Assembly: GCA_017466325.1 (NCBI GenBank)
Contig: JAFTUK010000056.1
Span: 1-64,000 of the forward strand
DNA length: 64,000 nucleotides
Origin: Bacteroidaceae bacterium
GTDB lineage: Bacteria > Bacteroidota > Bacteroidia > Bacteroidales > Bacteroidaceae
Direction: 5' to 3'
Position numbers and translations under genes: made by a program. Shown here piece by piece: positions 35,599-43,283 of the stretch (within the stretch, counting starts at the first letter, position 1; each line of letters begins with the position of its first letter). The notes below the pieces were generated by a model, which made no database searches, was not told the origin of the DNA, and saw only the letters and a list, made by a program, of their open reading frames with translations.

Positions 35599-37806
35599 AT
35601 GATACAGACAGTACTTAAAAGAGACGGACGCATCGTTGGTTTCAACGAGCAGAAGATAGCCGCCGCTATCCGTAAGGCCATGCTTACCACCGATGCTGGA
35701 GAGGACAACGAGTTGATATCAAAGATCACCGACCGTGTCACCATGCGAGGCAAATCGCAGATGACCGTGGAGGAGATTCAGGATATGGTCGAGGACGAGT
35801 TGATGAAGTCCAGCCGCCCCGACGTTGCCAAGATATACATCAAGTACCGTAGTGCCCGTACCATAGCCCGTAAGGCCAAGACGCGCGACATCTTCCTGGA
35901 GATTATCAACATCAAGAACAATGATGTTACACGCGAGAATGCCAACATGAATGCCGACACCCCTGCCGGCATGATGATGAAGTTCTCCAGCGAGACCACA
36001 AAGCCTTTCGTGGACGACTACCTGCTGAGCGATGAGGTGAAGGAGGCCGTAAGCAACAACTACCTGCACATCCACGACAAGGACTACTATCCCACCAAGT
36101 CATTGACCTGCGTGCAGCATCCTCTGGACCGTATCCTGAAGTACGGTTTCCAGGCAGGCCATGGCGAGAGCCGTCCTGCAAAGCGTATCGAGACCGCTTC
36201 AATTTTGGGTTGTATCAGCATGGAGACCGTGCAGAACGAGATGCACGGCGGTCAGGCCATTCCTGCCTTCGACTTCTATCTGGCCCCCTATGTGCGCAAG
36301 AGTTTTATCGAAGAGGTGAAGGTGCTGGAAGACCTCAATGCCGAGGACTATAGCGAACTGTACAATTGCGACATTGAGGACTTCATCGAGACTCCTCTCG
36401 CAGGTCTGGTAGGTCGTGAGCGTGTGCGCCAGCATGCCATCAACAAGACTGTGGAACGTGTGCACCAGTCCATGGAAGCGTTCATCCACAACATGAACAC
36501 CATACATTCACGTGGCGGTAACCAGGTGGTATTCTCCTCCATCAACTACGGCACAGACACCAGTGCCGAGGGACGTTGCATCATCCGCGAGTTGCTGAAG
36601 AGTACCTACGAGGGTGTCGGCAATGGCGAAACTGCCATCTTCCCCATACAGATATGGAAGAAGAAACGTGGTGTAAGTTATCTGCCCACCGACCGCAACT
36701 ACGACCTCTACAAGTATGCATGTCAGGTGACGGCACGCCGTTTCTTCCCCAACTTCATCAACCTTGATGCCCCCTACAACTATCACGAGAAGTGGGACAT
36801 CAACGACCCCGAGCGCTACAAGTACGAGTGTGCCACCATGGGTTGCCGCACACGTGTGTTCGAGAACCGTTTCGGTCCCAAGACCAGTATCGGACGTGGC
36901 AATCTCTCCTTCTCCACCATCAACATCGTGCGCCTTGCCATCGAGTGCATGAACATCAAGGACAAGGAAGATCGCATAGCCGCCTTCTTTGCCAAGTTGG
37001 ACAACCTGCTGGAGGTTACCGCCAAGCAACTGCATGACCGTATGGAGTTCCAGAAGACAGCCTTCGCCAAGCAGTTCCCCCTGCTCATGCGCGGTCTGTG
37101 GATCGGTAGCGAGAACCTATCTCCAAACGAGACCATCGCTCCCGTCATCAACCAGGGTACATTGGGTATCGGCTTCATCGGCTTGGCAGAGTGCCTTATC
37201 GCCCTCACCGGCAAGCACCATGGCGAGAGCGAAGAAAGCCAGGAACTGGGTCTGAAGATTATCACCTACATGCGCGACCGCGTTTTGGAGTTCTGCGACC
37301 GCTACCAGCATAACTATAGCGTGCTGGCCACCCCTGCCGAGGGACTTTCAGGCCGCTTCACCAAGTTCGACAAGAAGAAGTTCGGCATCATACCAGGCAT
37401 TACCGACAAGGACTATTACACCAACTCCAACCACGTGCCCGTCTACTACAAGTGCTCTGCCCTGCACAAGGCACAGGTAGAGGCCCCATACCATGCACTG
37501 ACCGGTGGCGGCCATATCTTCTACGTGGAGATAGACGGCGATGCCACACACAACCCCGAGGCCGTGATGAACATCGTGGACATGATGGACAAGTTCAACA
37601 TCGGTTACGGTTCCGTAAACCACACCCGCAACCGCTGCATGGATTGCGGTTACGAGAATGCCGAGAAGGTTATGGACGAATGTCCCAGTTGCGGCAGCCA
37701 CAACATAGACCGTCTCCAGCGCATCACAGGTTACCTCGTGGGAACTACCGACCGTTGGAACAAGGCCAAGTTGGCAGAGTTGAACGACCGTGTCATACAT
37801 AAGTAA
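35599..37806 (+). CDS. nrdD: Anaerobic ribonucleoside-triphosphate reductase
   Basis: Glycyl-radical class III reductase that makes dNTPs without oxygen, 735 residues. ATG 35599 starts the ATP-cone (MIQTVLKRDGRIVGFNEQKI, residues 1 to about 95); the upstream in-frame codons cover the promoter and are not coding. The catalytic barrel includes ILGCISMETVQNEMHGGQ and the FFPNFINLDAPYN region. A four-cysteine zinc site (CMDCGYEN, ECPSCGSHN) precedes the glycyl-radical loop RITGYLVGTTDRWN. Its activase NrdG is encoded next, but an intrinsic terminator lies between them. Identity is firm; the anaerobic lifestyle fits. Confidence 0.97.
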   Translation: MIQTVLKRDGRIVGFNEQKIAAAIRKAMLTTDAGEDNELISKITDRVTMRGKSQMTVEEIQDMVEDELMKSSRPDVAKIYIKYRSARTIARKAKTRDIFLEIINIKNNDVTRENANMNADTPAGMMMKFSSETTKPFVDDYLLSDEVKEAVSNNYLHIHDKDYYPTKSLTCVQHPLDRILKYGFQAGHGESRPAKRIETASILGCISMETVQNEMHGGQAIPAFDFYLAPYVRKSFIEEVKVLEDLNAEDYSELYNCDIEDFIETPLAGLVGRERVRQHAINKTVERVHQSMEAFIHNMNTIHSRGGNQVVFSSINYGTDTSAEGRCIIRELLKSTYEGVGNGETAIFPIQIWKKKRGVSYLPTDRNYDLYKYACQVTARRFFPNFINLDAPYNYHEKWDINDPERYKYECATMGCRTRVFENRFGPKTSIGRGNLSFSTINIVRLAIECMNIKDKEDRIAAFFAKLDNLLEVTAKQLHDRMEFQKTAFAKQFPLLMRGLWIGSENLSPNETIAPVINQGTLGIGFIGLAECLIALTGKHHGESEESQELGLKIITYMRDRVLEFCDRYQHNYSVLATPAEGLSGRFTKFDKKKFGIIPGITDKDYYTNSNHVPVYYKCSALHKAQVEAPYHALTGGGHIFYVEIDGDATHNPEAVMNIVDMMDKFNIGYGSVNHTRNRCMDCGYENAEKVMDECPSCGSHNIDRLQRITGYLVGTTDRWNKAKLAELNDRVIHK

Positions 37807-37829
37807 TATACCTTATATATAATATATAG

Positions 37830-37877
37830 GCAGACAGACCAAGCATGTCATAAAGTGCCGTCTGTCTGCTTTTTTTC
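37830..37877 (+). terminator. Intrinsic terminator between nrdD and nrdG
   Basis: GCAGACAGAC (37830-37839) and GTCTGTCTGC (37860-37869) form a perfect 10-bp stem with a 20-base loop, directly followed by eight T residues. The nrdG ATG is at 37886, only nine bases after the T-run. Confidence 0.88.
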
Positions 37878-37885
37878 TTGCAGAT

Positions 37886-38383
37886 ATGAACTTGCGTGTA
37901 TTGGATATTTTAGAGGACACCACGGTGGACGGACCCGGTTTCCGCACAAGCATCTATCTGGCGGGATGCCGTCACCGTTGCCCCGGTTGCCATAATCCCG
38001 AGTCGTGGAACGAGGGTGGGGGAGAGGAGGTCTCCGTGGACGAACTGATGCGTGTCATTGTCAACGACCCCTTTGCCCACGTTACCCTTTCCGGAGGTGA
38101 CCCGCTCCTTCAGGCATCCGGTTGTGCCGAACTGGCCCGTAGGGTAAAGACGGAGACAGACAAAACCATCTGGTGCTACACCGGCTACACATGGGAACAA
38201 CTCCTGGCGGAAGGTGATACCGGCGTGATGTCTCTCTTGCAGAACCTTGATGTCCTTGTGGACGGACCCTTTGTCCAGGCCCTGCGCAATACCGACCTTC
38301 TTTTCCGAGGTTCTTCCAACCAAAGGCTCATAGACGTGCAGAAGTCGCTCCATGCGGGCGAGGTTGTGCCATGGGAAAGATAG
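37886..38383 (+). CDS. nrdG: Anaerobic ribonucleotide reductase-activating protein
   Basis: Radical SAM activase that generates the glycyl radical on NrdD, 165 residues. The cluster motif CxxxCxxC is Cys28, Cys32 and Cys35 in LAGCRHRCPGCHNPES, preceded by the family sequence EDTTVDGPGFRTSIY. The SAM site is VTLSGGDPLLQ. No ribosome-binding site is visible; the start is just beyond the terminator T-run. Expression must come from read-through or from a promoter inside nrdD, neither evident. Confidence 0.95.
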   Translation: MNLRVLDILEDTTVDGPGFRTSIYLAGCRHRCPGCHNPESWNEGGGEEVSVDELMRVIVNDPFAHVTLSGGDPLLQASGCAELARRVKTETDKTIWCYTGYTWEQLLAEGDTGVMSLLQNLDVLVDGPFVQALRNTDLLFRGSSNQRLIDVQKSLHAGEVVPWER

Positions 38384-38432
38384 CACAAACTATCCGTGTC
38401 TGTGCAGAATAATCTATAAAGTTTGTATCTTT

Positions 38433-38464
38433 TTTGTGCGTTTGGATAAAAAGTGTTAACTTTG
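38433..38464 (+). promoter_or_regulatory. Bacteroidetes promoter of the CDP-alcohol transferase gene
   Basis: TTTG at 38433-38436, a 20-base spacer and TAacTTTG at 38457-38464, about 100 bases before ATG 38567. Confidence 0.75.
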
Positions 38465-38566
38465 CACCCGAAATCCAAGACATGACTTATGGGAATCGTC
38501 ATTGCCGTGTTCCCGTAGGGAATGTTTACGTGTGTATATACATAAGTACGAACAAAACAAGAGATT

Positions 38567-39274
38567 ATGAGTAGCAAAGAAAATTCGGTTCGCATACAGA
38601 CATCTATTTTGAACCCCTATGAGAAGAAGGCCCTCATCTGGATGGCCGAGCGCTTGCCCCGTTGGGTGACATCCGACATGCTCACATGGTTCAGCCTGTT
38701 CGGCGCCGTGGTTATAGCATTGGGTTATCTCCTGACCAACTATCACCCCGCATGGCTCTGGCTTTCCTCCCTGGGCTTCGTGCTCCACTGGGTGGGTGAC
38801 TCTCTGGACGGAACCATCGCCCGTGTTCGCAACCAGTCACGCCCCCTGTATGGTTTCTACATTGACCACAATATGGATTGCGTGGCAGAGTTCTTCATAT
38901 TCGGCGGTATGGGCCTGTCGGCCTACATGCACTTCTGGATGGGTCTGCTGCTGTTCTGCGTATACCTCGGCATGGAGGTGTATGTGATGATATGCGCCCA
39001 CCTGAAGAACGAGTTCAAACTGACCTATGGAAAATTCGGTCCTACGGAGTTGCGTGTGCTGATGATTCTGCTCAACACCATCTGGTTCTCCATAGAACCT
39101 CTGCATACCTTCAGCCTGCCCGTAAAGGTTGGTCCTCTTGCTGGTGAACTGCTCAGTCTGGACCTTGCCGGTGTGGTGGTGTTCGCTATCCTGTGCTTTA
39201 CCTATTTCGGCAGCCTTATCAAGGACGGCAAGTATTTCGCCAAGATAGATCCGCTTGTAAAGAAGAACAAGTAA
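38567..39274 (+). CDS. CDP-alcohol phosphatidyltransferase-family membrane protein
   Basis: Integral membrane enzyme of 235 residues with about six helices. The catalytic signature is DSLDGTIARVRNQSRPLYG followed by FYIDHNMD, the metal-binding aspartate set of the family, which joins a CDP-activated lipid or polyol to an alcohol. The alcohol is not evident: phosphatidylinositol-phosphate-like and other headgroups are possible. Its good promoter and the following GtrA gene (88 bases on) suggest a small envelope-lipid operon. Confidence 0.88.
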   Translation: MSSKENSVRIQTSILNPYEKKALIWMAERLPRWVTSDMLTWFSLFGAVVIALGYLLTNYHPAWLWLSSLGFVLHWVGDSLDGTIARVRNQSRPLYGFYIDHNMDCVAEFFIFGGMGLSAYMHFWMGLLLFCVYLGMEVYVMICAHLKNEFKLTYGKFGPTELRVLMILLNTIWFSIEPLHTFSLPVKVGPLAGELLSLDLAGVVVFAILCFTYFGSLIKDGKYFAKIDPLVKKNK

Positions 39275-39362
39275 TTTTGGAATATATTTGAGGGAGGAGG
39301 GCAGGCACGTCCCTCCTCTTTTGTTTTCATGCATATTATCAGACGGTTGCCCGTCAGCATCA

Positions 39363-39809
39363 ATGCTAAGGAAAATGGAAAAGTTGGTCAGATATCTTAA
39401 ATTCATGGTCTCCACCCTTGGCGGCACGGCCGTAGATTGCGGTGTGATGTGGCTTTTGGCGGAGGTGTTCTTTGCCGATTACGAATTTGTAGGTCTCTTT
39501 GTCGCCCCCGCGGTATCTTTCGAGTGTGCCGTCTTCACCAACTATACCCTTGCATATTTCTTCGTGTGGAAGGACAGGGTAGGCGAGCGCTCTTCCCGTG
39601 GATTCTGGATACGTTTCCTGCCCTACAACGTGTCCTGCATAGCGGCCTTCCTAATCAAGATGGTTCCCTTCATCCTCATCCGACATTTTGCCGGGCTTAA
39701 TGTTGTCGTCTGCAATCTCATCGCCCTCATCTTCTCCGGCATCTTCAACTTCGTGATGAACGAATGGGTGATATTCCGGAAGAAGGAAAATCCTGTAAAA
39801 CGGGGATAA
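39363..39809 (+). CDS. GtrA-family membrane protein
   Basis: Small four-helix membrane protein, 148 residues from ATG 39363 (ATG 39375, MEKLVRYLKFMVSTLGGTAV, is equally plausible). The GtrA/DPMS signature is FKMVSTLGG-like at the N-terminus, FTNYTLAYFFVWKD in the middle and IFSGIFNFVMNEWVIFRKK at the end. Family members help flip polyprenyl-linked sugars or modify glycans. No glycosyltransferase is adjacent; the CDP-alcohol transferase upstream is the closest envelope gene. Confidence 0.87.
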   Translation: MLRKMEKLVRYLKFMVSTLGGTAVDCGVMWLLAEVFFADYEFVGLFVAPAVSFECAVFTNYTLAYFFVWKDRVGERSSRGFWIRFLPYNVSCIAAFLIKMVPFILIRHFAGLNVVVCNLIALIFSGIFNFVMNEWVIFRKKENPVKRG

Positions 39810-39827
39810 AAGTAGAAGAAGGATGGC

Positions 39828-39921
39828 TCGTCGCTTCCCAACTGGACATACAATAAACAGGAGAAATGATGAGATTAAGGATATTTCGCAATCTATGTTA
39901 ATTGTAACAGAGAAGCGACGA
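39828..39921. repeat. Inverted repeat in the GtrA/BspA intergenic region
   Basis: TCGTCGCTTC (39828-39837) and GAAGCGACGA (39912-39921) are perfect inverted arms around 74 bases. A small AGGCA/TGCCT hairpin follows at 39925-39940. Confidence 0.5.
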
Positions 39922-39944
39922 AACAGGCAAAAGGATGCCTAACT

Positions 39945-39965
39945 CTGTCTATTGAACGATTTGGG
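39945..39965. repeat. 3'-end repeat fragment
   Basis: CTGTCTATTGAACGATTTGG matches CTGTCTATTGGCCGATTTGG at 42540 with two differences. Both stand near terminator hairpins. Confidence 0.55.
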
Positions 39966-39970
39966 ATAAA

Positions 39971-40004
39971 TTAGGCTGATACCTGTCACGAGGTATCAGC
40001 CTAA
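39971..40004. terminator. Hairpin terminator between GtrA and BspA-like genes
   Basis: TTAGGCTGATACCT (39971-39984) pairs perfectly with AGGTATCAGCCTAA (39991-40004), loop GTCACG. It stands seven bases after the stop of the minus-strand BspA-like gene and can also serve the converging plus-strand genes. Confidence 0.8.
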
Positions 40005-40011
40005 ACATGAA

Positions 40012-41793
40012 TTATCCTAACCTAAACATAATGGGAAGATTATAACGAGTTCGGACTATTTTTCCTTTTTCAACTGCTGGTTCCCATTTTGGCATAATAT
40101 TTACAAGACGAAGTGCTTCTTCTGAAAGATGTTGGCTTGGAGAACGGACAACCTTCACGTCTACGACAGAACCATCTGTGTCAACAATAAATGATAATAT
40201 TACCCTACCTTGAACACCCTGCGCCTGACAGATTGGTGGATACTTGATGTTTTTCCGCAGCCAATTCATACATTCTGCATCCCCACCGGGGAAAGAGGCG
40301 TTTGCTGTTACATAGAACAAAATATCCGTAGACTGTATTTCATAGCAAATTAAACCACCTACCATCTTTCTGCCAAGTTGCGAACATCCTAAAAACACTT
40401 CCAAACCGACATATTCCAAAGAGTCTGGAACTATCGCCTTACGCAATGAAGAACAATCACAGAATGCCAAATCTCCGATATATCTTACTGAATTGGGGAT
40501 ATTTATTTCTGCTAAAGAAGAACATCGCTCAAATGCCAAATCTCCGATATATCTTACTGAATTGGGGATATTTATTTCTGTCAATGAAGGACACCGCCCA
40601 AATGCCATATCTCCGATATACTCTACTGAATTGGGAATATTTATCTTTGTCAATGGACATTCGTAGAATGTTTTTTCTCCGATAATTTTAACGCTTTGGG
40701 GGATATTAATAGTTTTCAGATTCTTACATCTTGCAAAAGTACCGGCTAATCCTACTGTATTTTCTTGCAATTTGTATTTAGCAAGTGTGCAGTCTGCTAC
40801 ATCCACAGCCCAATTTCCTGCATACAAAACGTTATTTTTCTTCGGAAGTTTTTTACAACCCTTAAATGCAGTACTGCTTATCTTAATAACGCTCTCTGCA
40901 ATGGAAATATCGGAAAGAGAAGTACAACCACTAAATGTACCGTCATCTATATATTTTAAACCTTCAGGCAAACATATTGATTCGAGATTAGAACAGAAAG
41001 AAAAAGTACCAGACAATCCTATAGTATTTTCACGTATAATATAAGTTTTACATTTATTGTCCGCAACGCCAACAGCCCAATTGCCTGCATAACGAATTGC
41101 ATTTTCGACAGGTAGAGCATTGCAACCATAAAATGCAGTAGCATCCATTTTGGAAACACTCTCAGGAATATCTATCTCCGAAAGAGAAGTGCAACCCTCA
41201 AATGCACTTTTACCAATTTTTATAAGTCCATCAGGTAATGCTATGGATTTAAGTTGCGAGTTGTTTAAAAAAGCCCCCGAACCAATAACTTTGACATAGT
41301 TTGGTATAACTGATGTACTGCAACCAAGTACCAAAGTACTGTCATATATAGAAATGAGACAGTTTCCCTCTGAAAAATAAAACTTGTTTTCACTGTCAAT
41401 ATTTATTTGAGACAAATTGCTGCAGCCATTAAAAGCACTATATGCAATATAGGCGAGAGAATCAGGTAGAGTTACTGAGTTTAAAAGAGTAAAGTTTTTA
41501 AATGCATTACTACCGATATACGTTATTCCTTCTGCGATCTCTACTGATTTTGCTTTATCACGATAACTATACCATGGTGCGTGTGTCCTCATCTTTATAG
41601 TTTCAAAATTTTCAATTCTACCATTTCCTGTAATACTCAATTTCCCCGTACTTTCATCAAAAGACCATTTGATGCCTTTCTCGGGATCAAATGAGCATGT
41701 CATTCCCGTACCACAATCACCAGTAATAACCTTTGCATTTAGCAAACAAACGAATGCTACTACATAAAGTAGTAAAATTGAAAATCTTTTCAT
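40012..41793 (-). CDS. BspA-type leucine-rich repeat protein with C-terminal TonB_C domain
   Basis: Exported protein of 593 residues: signal peptide MKRFSILLLYVVAFVCLLNA, a short beta domain (GKLSITGNGRIENFE, typical of BspA starts), about 17 LRR_5 repeats of roughly 23 residues (for example INIPNSVRYIGDLAFERCSSLAE), then a TonB C-terminal-type domain (WLRKNIKYPPICQAQGVQGR, FIVDTDGSVVDVKVV, MPKWEPAVEKGK). BspA repeats bind host proteins in Tannerella and Treponema; TonB_C normally contacts outer-membrane receptors. Both modules together are odd. There is no membrane anchor and no sorting tail. AT-rich codon use and near-identical repeats suggest recent acquisition or expansion. Confidence 0.85.
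   Translation of the reverse strand: MKRFSILLLYVVAFVCLLNAKVITGDCGTGMTCSFDPEKGIKWSFDESTGKLSITGNGRIENFETIKMRTHAPWYSYRDKAKSVEIAEGITYIGSNAFKNFTLLNSVTLPDSLAYIAYSAFNGCSNLSQINIDSENKFYFSEGNCLISIYDSTLVLGCSTSVIPNYVKVIGSGAFLNNSQLKSIALPDGLIKIGKSAFEGCTSLSEIDIPESVSKMDATAFYGCNALPVENAIRYAGNWAVGVADNKCKTYIIRENTIGLSGTFSFCSNLESICLPEGLKYIDDGTFSGCTSLSDISIAESVIKISSTAFKGCKKLPKKNNVLYAGNWAVDVADCTLAKYKLQENTVGLAGTFARCKNLKTINIPQSVKIIGEKTFYECPLTKINIPNSVEYIGDMAFGRCPSLTEINIPNSVRYIGDLAFERCSSLAEINIPNSVRYIGDLAFCDCSSLRKAIVPDSLEYVGLEVFLGCSQLGRKMVGGLICYEIQSTDILFYVTANASFPGGDAECMNWLRKNIKYPPICQAQGVQGRVILSFIVDTDGSVVDVKVVRSPSQHLSEEALRLVNIMPKWEPAVEKGKIVRTRYNLPIMFRLG
40463..40649 (-). repeat. 69-base tandem repeats inside the BspA-like gene
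   Basis: A 49-base block starting AATGCCAAATCTCCGATA is identical at 40463-40511 and 40532-40580, and diverged at 40601. The period is 69 bases, one 23-residue LRR. The identity at DNA level points to recent duplication or slippage. Confidence 0.85.
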
Positions 41794-41830
41794 AGTTATA
41801 GATATTTATTGTTGGATCCGTTGATGAGTA

Positions 41831-41838
41831 CAAATTTA
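41831..41838 (-). promoter_or_regulatory. -7 element of the BspA-like gene
   Basis: TAaaTTTG on the minus strand, 38 bases before the start codon. No clear -33 box. Confidence 0.45.
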
Positions 41839-41970
41839 GTATGTGCCAATTCTATGTTCAGTGTAAATTGGATTTCGTTAATTGATACAAGAAAAGCGTA
41901 AGGACTTGTCTTGTTTATTGAATAAGTGGTATCGCCAAACACCATGTAAGAATAAACAGAAACAAATACC

Positions 41971-42009
41971 CCACGCTGTTGTATACATTTTGCAAAGCAC
42001 AGCGTGGGC
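41971..42009. repeat. Perfect hairpin upstream of the BspA-like gene
   Basis: CCCACGCTGT and ACAGCGTGGG form a 10-bp perfect stem with a 19-base loop. Role unknown. Confidence 0.6.
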
Positions 42010-42187
42010 TGTACGCGTACAATCATATACATACAGAATGGACGTATATCTGTCTCTATCCTCTTACAGAATTTAGGCGATTTTCTTATTCAGGATAAAG
42101 CAAGAAACGCATTATTGATCCGAGGATTTCTCCCCTCGGATGTTGCACAGATACGAATAAGATTTGGAATGGCAACCAAATGTCACA

Positions 42188-42207
42188 AATATATTGCGCA
42201 ATATATT
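42188..42207. promoter_or_regulatory. 20-base perfect palindrome, operator-like
   Basis: AATATATTGCGCAATATATT is perfectly self-complementary. Its size suits a dimeric repressor site, but no regulator gene is adjacent. Confidence 0.45.
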
Positions 42208-42308
42208 GCTATTCCCCAAAAACGAAATATTACACTAAAAATTTCCTCATAGTTCACCAATGCAATTTTCGAGCCTATCAAGCTTTTCCCTCGGGAGACC
42301 TTGTTTTT

Positions 42309-42389
42309 GTCCTCGATGGCGGTAAAATGAATCGCCCTCGGCGATAAAGTTCACCGCCAGTGGCGGCTCATTTTACCGCCACCGAGGAC
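42309..42389. repeat. Mosaic extragenic palindrome, copy C
   Basis: Left arm 42309-42336 (GTCCTCGATGGCGGTAAAAT...) and right arm 42362-42389 (...ATTTTACCGCCACCGAGGAC) are complementary at 25 of 28 positions and enclose the core CGATAAAGTTCACCGCCAG. It is the inverse of copy B. Confidence 0.8.
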
Positions 42390-42539
42390 TGGTTGAGGCT
42401 TCGTGAAGTCTATGCTTTTTTCTATAGAAGATATTTGCTTTAGGGTATAGGCGGACACCAATAGTTTTTCAAATAAAAGGCGACCTGTTTCGGATGCTTG
42501 CAAAAAAAGTTTTTAACGCAAATGGTTATTCGCGTGTAC

Positions 42540-42679
42540 CTGTCTATTGGCCGATTTGGGTTAAAACAATTAAAACAGGAAACGGAAAGGTGAAGGACTA
42601 CACAATTAATTTTTCACTTTTCCGTTTCCTGTTTAATCCAAATCGGTCATTAGCACGAACAGTCTAATGACCGATTTGG
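42540..42679 (-). terminator. folE 3' region with two alternative hairpins
   Basis: Hairpin 1: CCAAATCGGTCATTAG (42638-42653) with CTAATGACCGATTTGG (42664-42679), perfect 16 bp. Hairpin 2: 42571-42594 (AAACAGGAAACGGAAAGG within) with 42613-42636, 24 bp with one mismatch and one wobble. A third segment CCGATTTGGG (42551-42560) can pair with the left arm of hairpin 1, so the structures may compete. The first hairpin is 11 bases after the folE stop. Confidence 0.75.
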
Positions 42680-42689
42680 TTTTAATCAA

Positions 42690-43283
42690 CTACCCTCTCA
42701 TTCTGATGAGGGAAAGGAATTCTTCGCGGGTCTTGTGCTGATTGAAGGCACCGCAGAAGTCGCTTGTGGTGGTGATGCTGCCTTGCTTCTCCACGCCTCG
42801 CATCTGCATGCACATGTGCTGGGCCTCTACTACCACCATCACTCCCTGGGGATGAAGTGCCTCGTGGATAGCTTCACGGATTTGCTTGGTCAGGCGTTCC
42901 TGCAACTGCAGGCGGTGGCTGAATACGTCCACCACACGGGGAATCTTGCTTAGGCCGGTAACCTCACCGTTGGGAATGTATGCAACATGCACACGTCCGT
43001 AGAAGGGAAGCATGTGATGCTCGCAGAGAGAATAAAAATTGATGTCCTTGACGATAACCATCTGATTGCAACCTTCCTCGTGAAAGATTGCGCTCTTCAG
43101 TATGGCAACGGGGTCCTGCTGATAGCCTCGGGTAAGGTCAGTCATGGCTCTCGCCACGCGCAACGGAGTCCTCAGCAACCCCTCCCTCGACGGGTCCTCG
43201 CCCAGCAACTCCAGTATTCGCGCAACATGCTGCTGTATCTCTTCTTGCACAGGAGTCAGTAGGTTCTTCTCTTCTGAGTTCAT
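42690..43283 (-). CDS. folE: GTP cyclohydrolase I
   Basis: Zinc enzyme converting GTP to dihydroneopterin triphosphate, first step of folate and pterin synthesis; 197 residues. Zinc ligands are Cys87 and His90 in [14 protein letters not shown] and Cys158 in [10 protein letters not shown]. The N-terminal helix region [20 protein letters not shown] with [14 protein letters not shown] is family-like, supporting ATG 43283, which lies 146 bases inside the upstream SPOR gene in another frame. Last gene of the operon that includes tpiA. Confidence 0.96.
   Translation of the reverse strand: MNSEEKNLLTPVQEEIQQHVARILELLGEDPSREGLLRTPLRVARAMTDLTRGYQQDPVAILKSAIFHEEGCNQMVIVKDINFYSLCEHHMLPFYGRVHVAYIPNGEVTGLSKIPRVVDVFSHRLQLQERLTKQIREAIHEALHPQGVMVVVEAQHMCMQMRGVEKQGSITTTSDFCGAFNQHKTREEFLSLIRMRG

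Larger units (their letters stand above)
41794..42689. other. Large intergenic region, several palindromes and repeats
   Basis: This 896-base gap has no supportable gene. It holds a minus-strand -7 TAaaTTTG (41831-41838), a hairpin CCCACGCTGT/ACAGCGTGGG (41971-42009), a hairpin ATCCGAGG/CCTCGGAT (42118-42141), a 20-base palindrome (42188-42207), mosaic palindrome C (42309-42389), GACACCAATAGTTTTTCA (42454-42471) and folE's 3' hairpins (42540-42679). Confidence 0.7.

Noticed and set aside
40463-40649. Tandem repeat as CRISPR or integrating element
   Set aside because: The 69-base period equals one 23-residue leucine-rich repeat in frame within a coding sequence.
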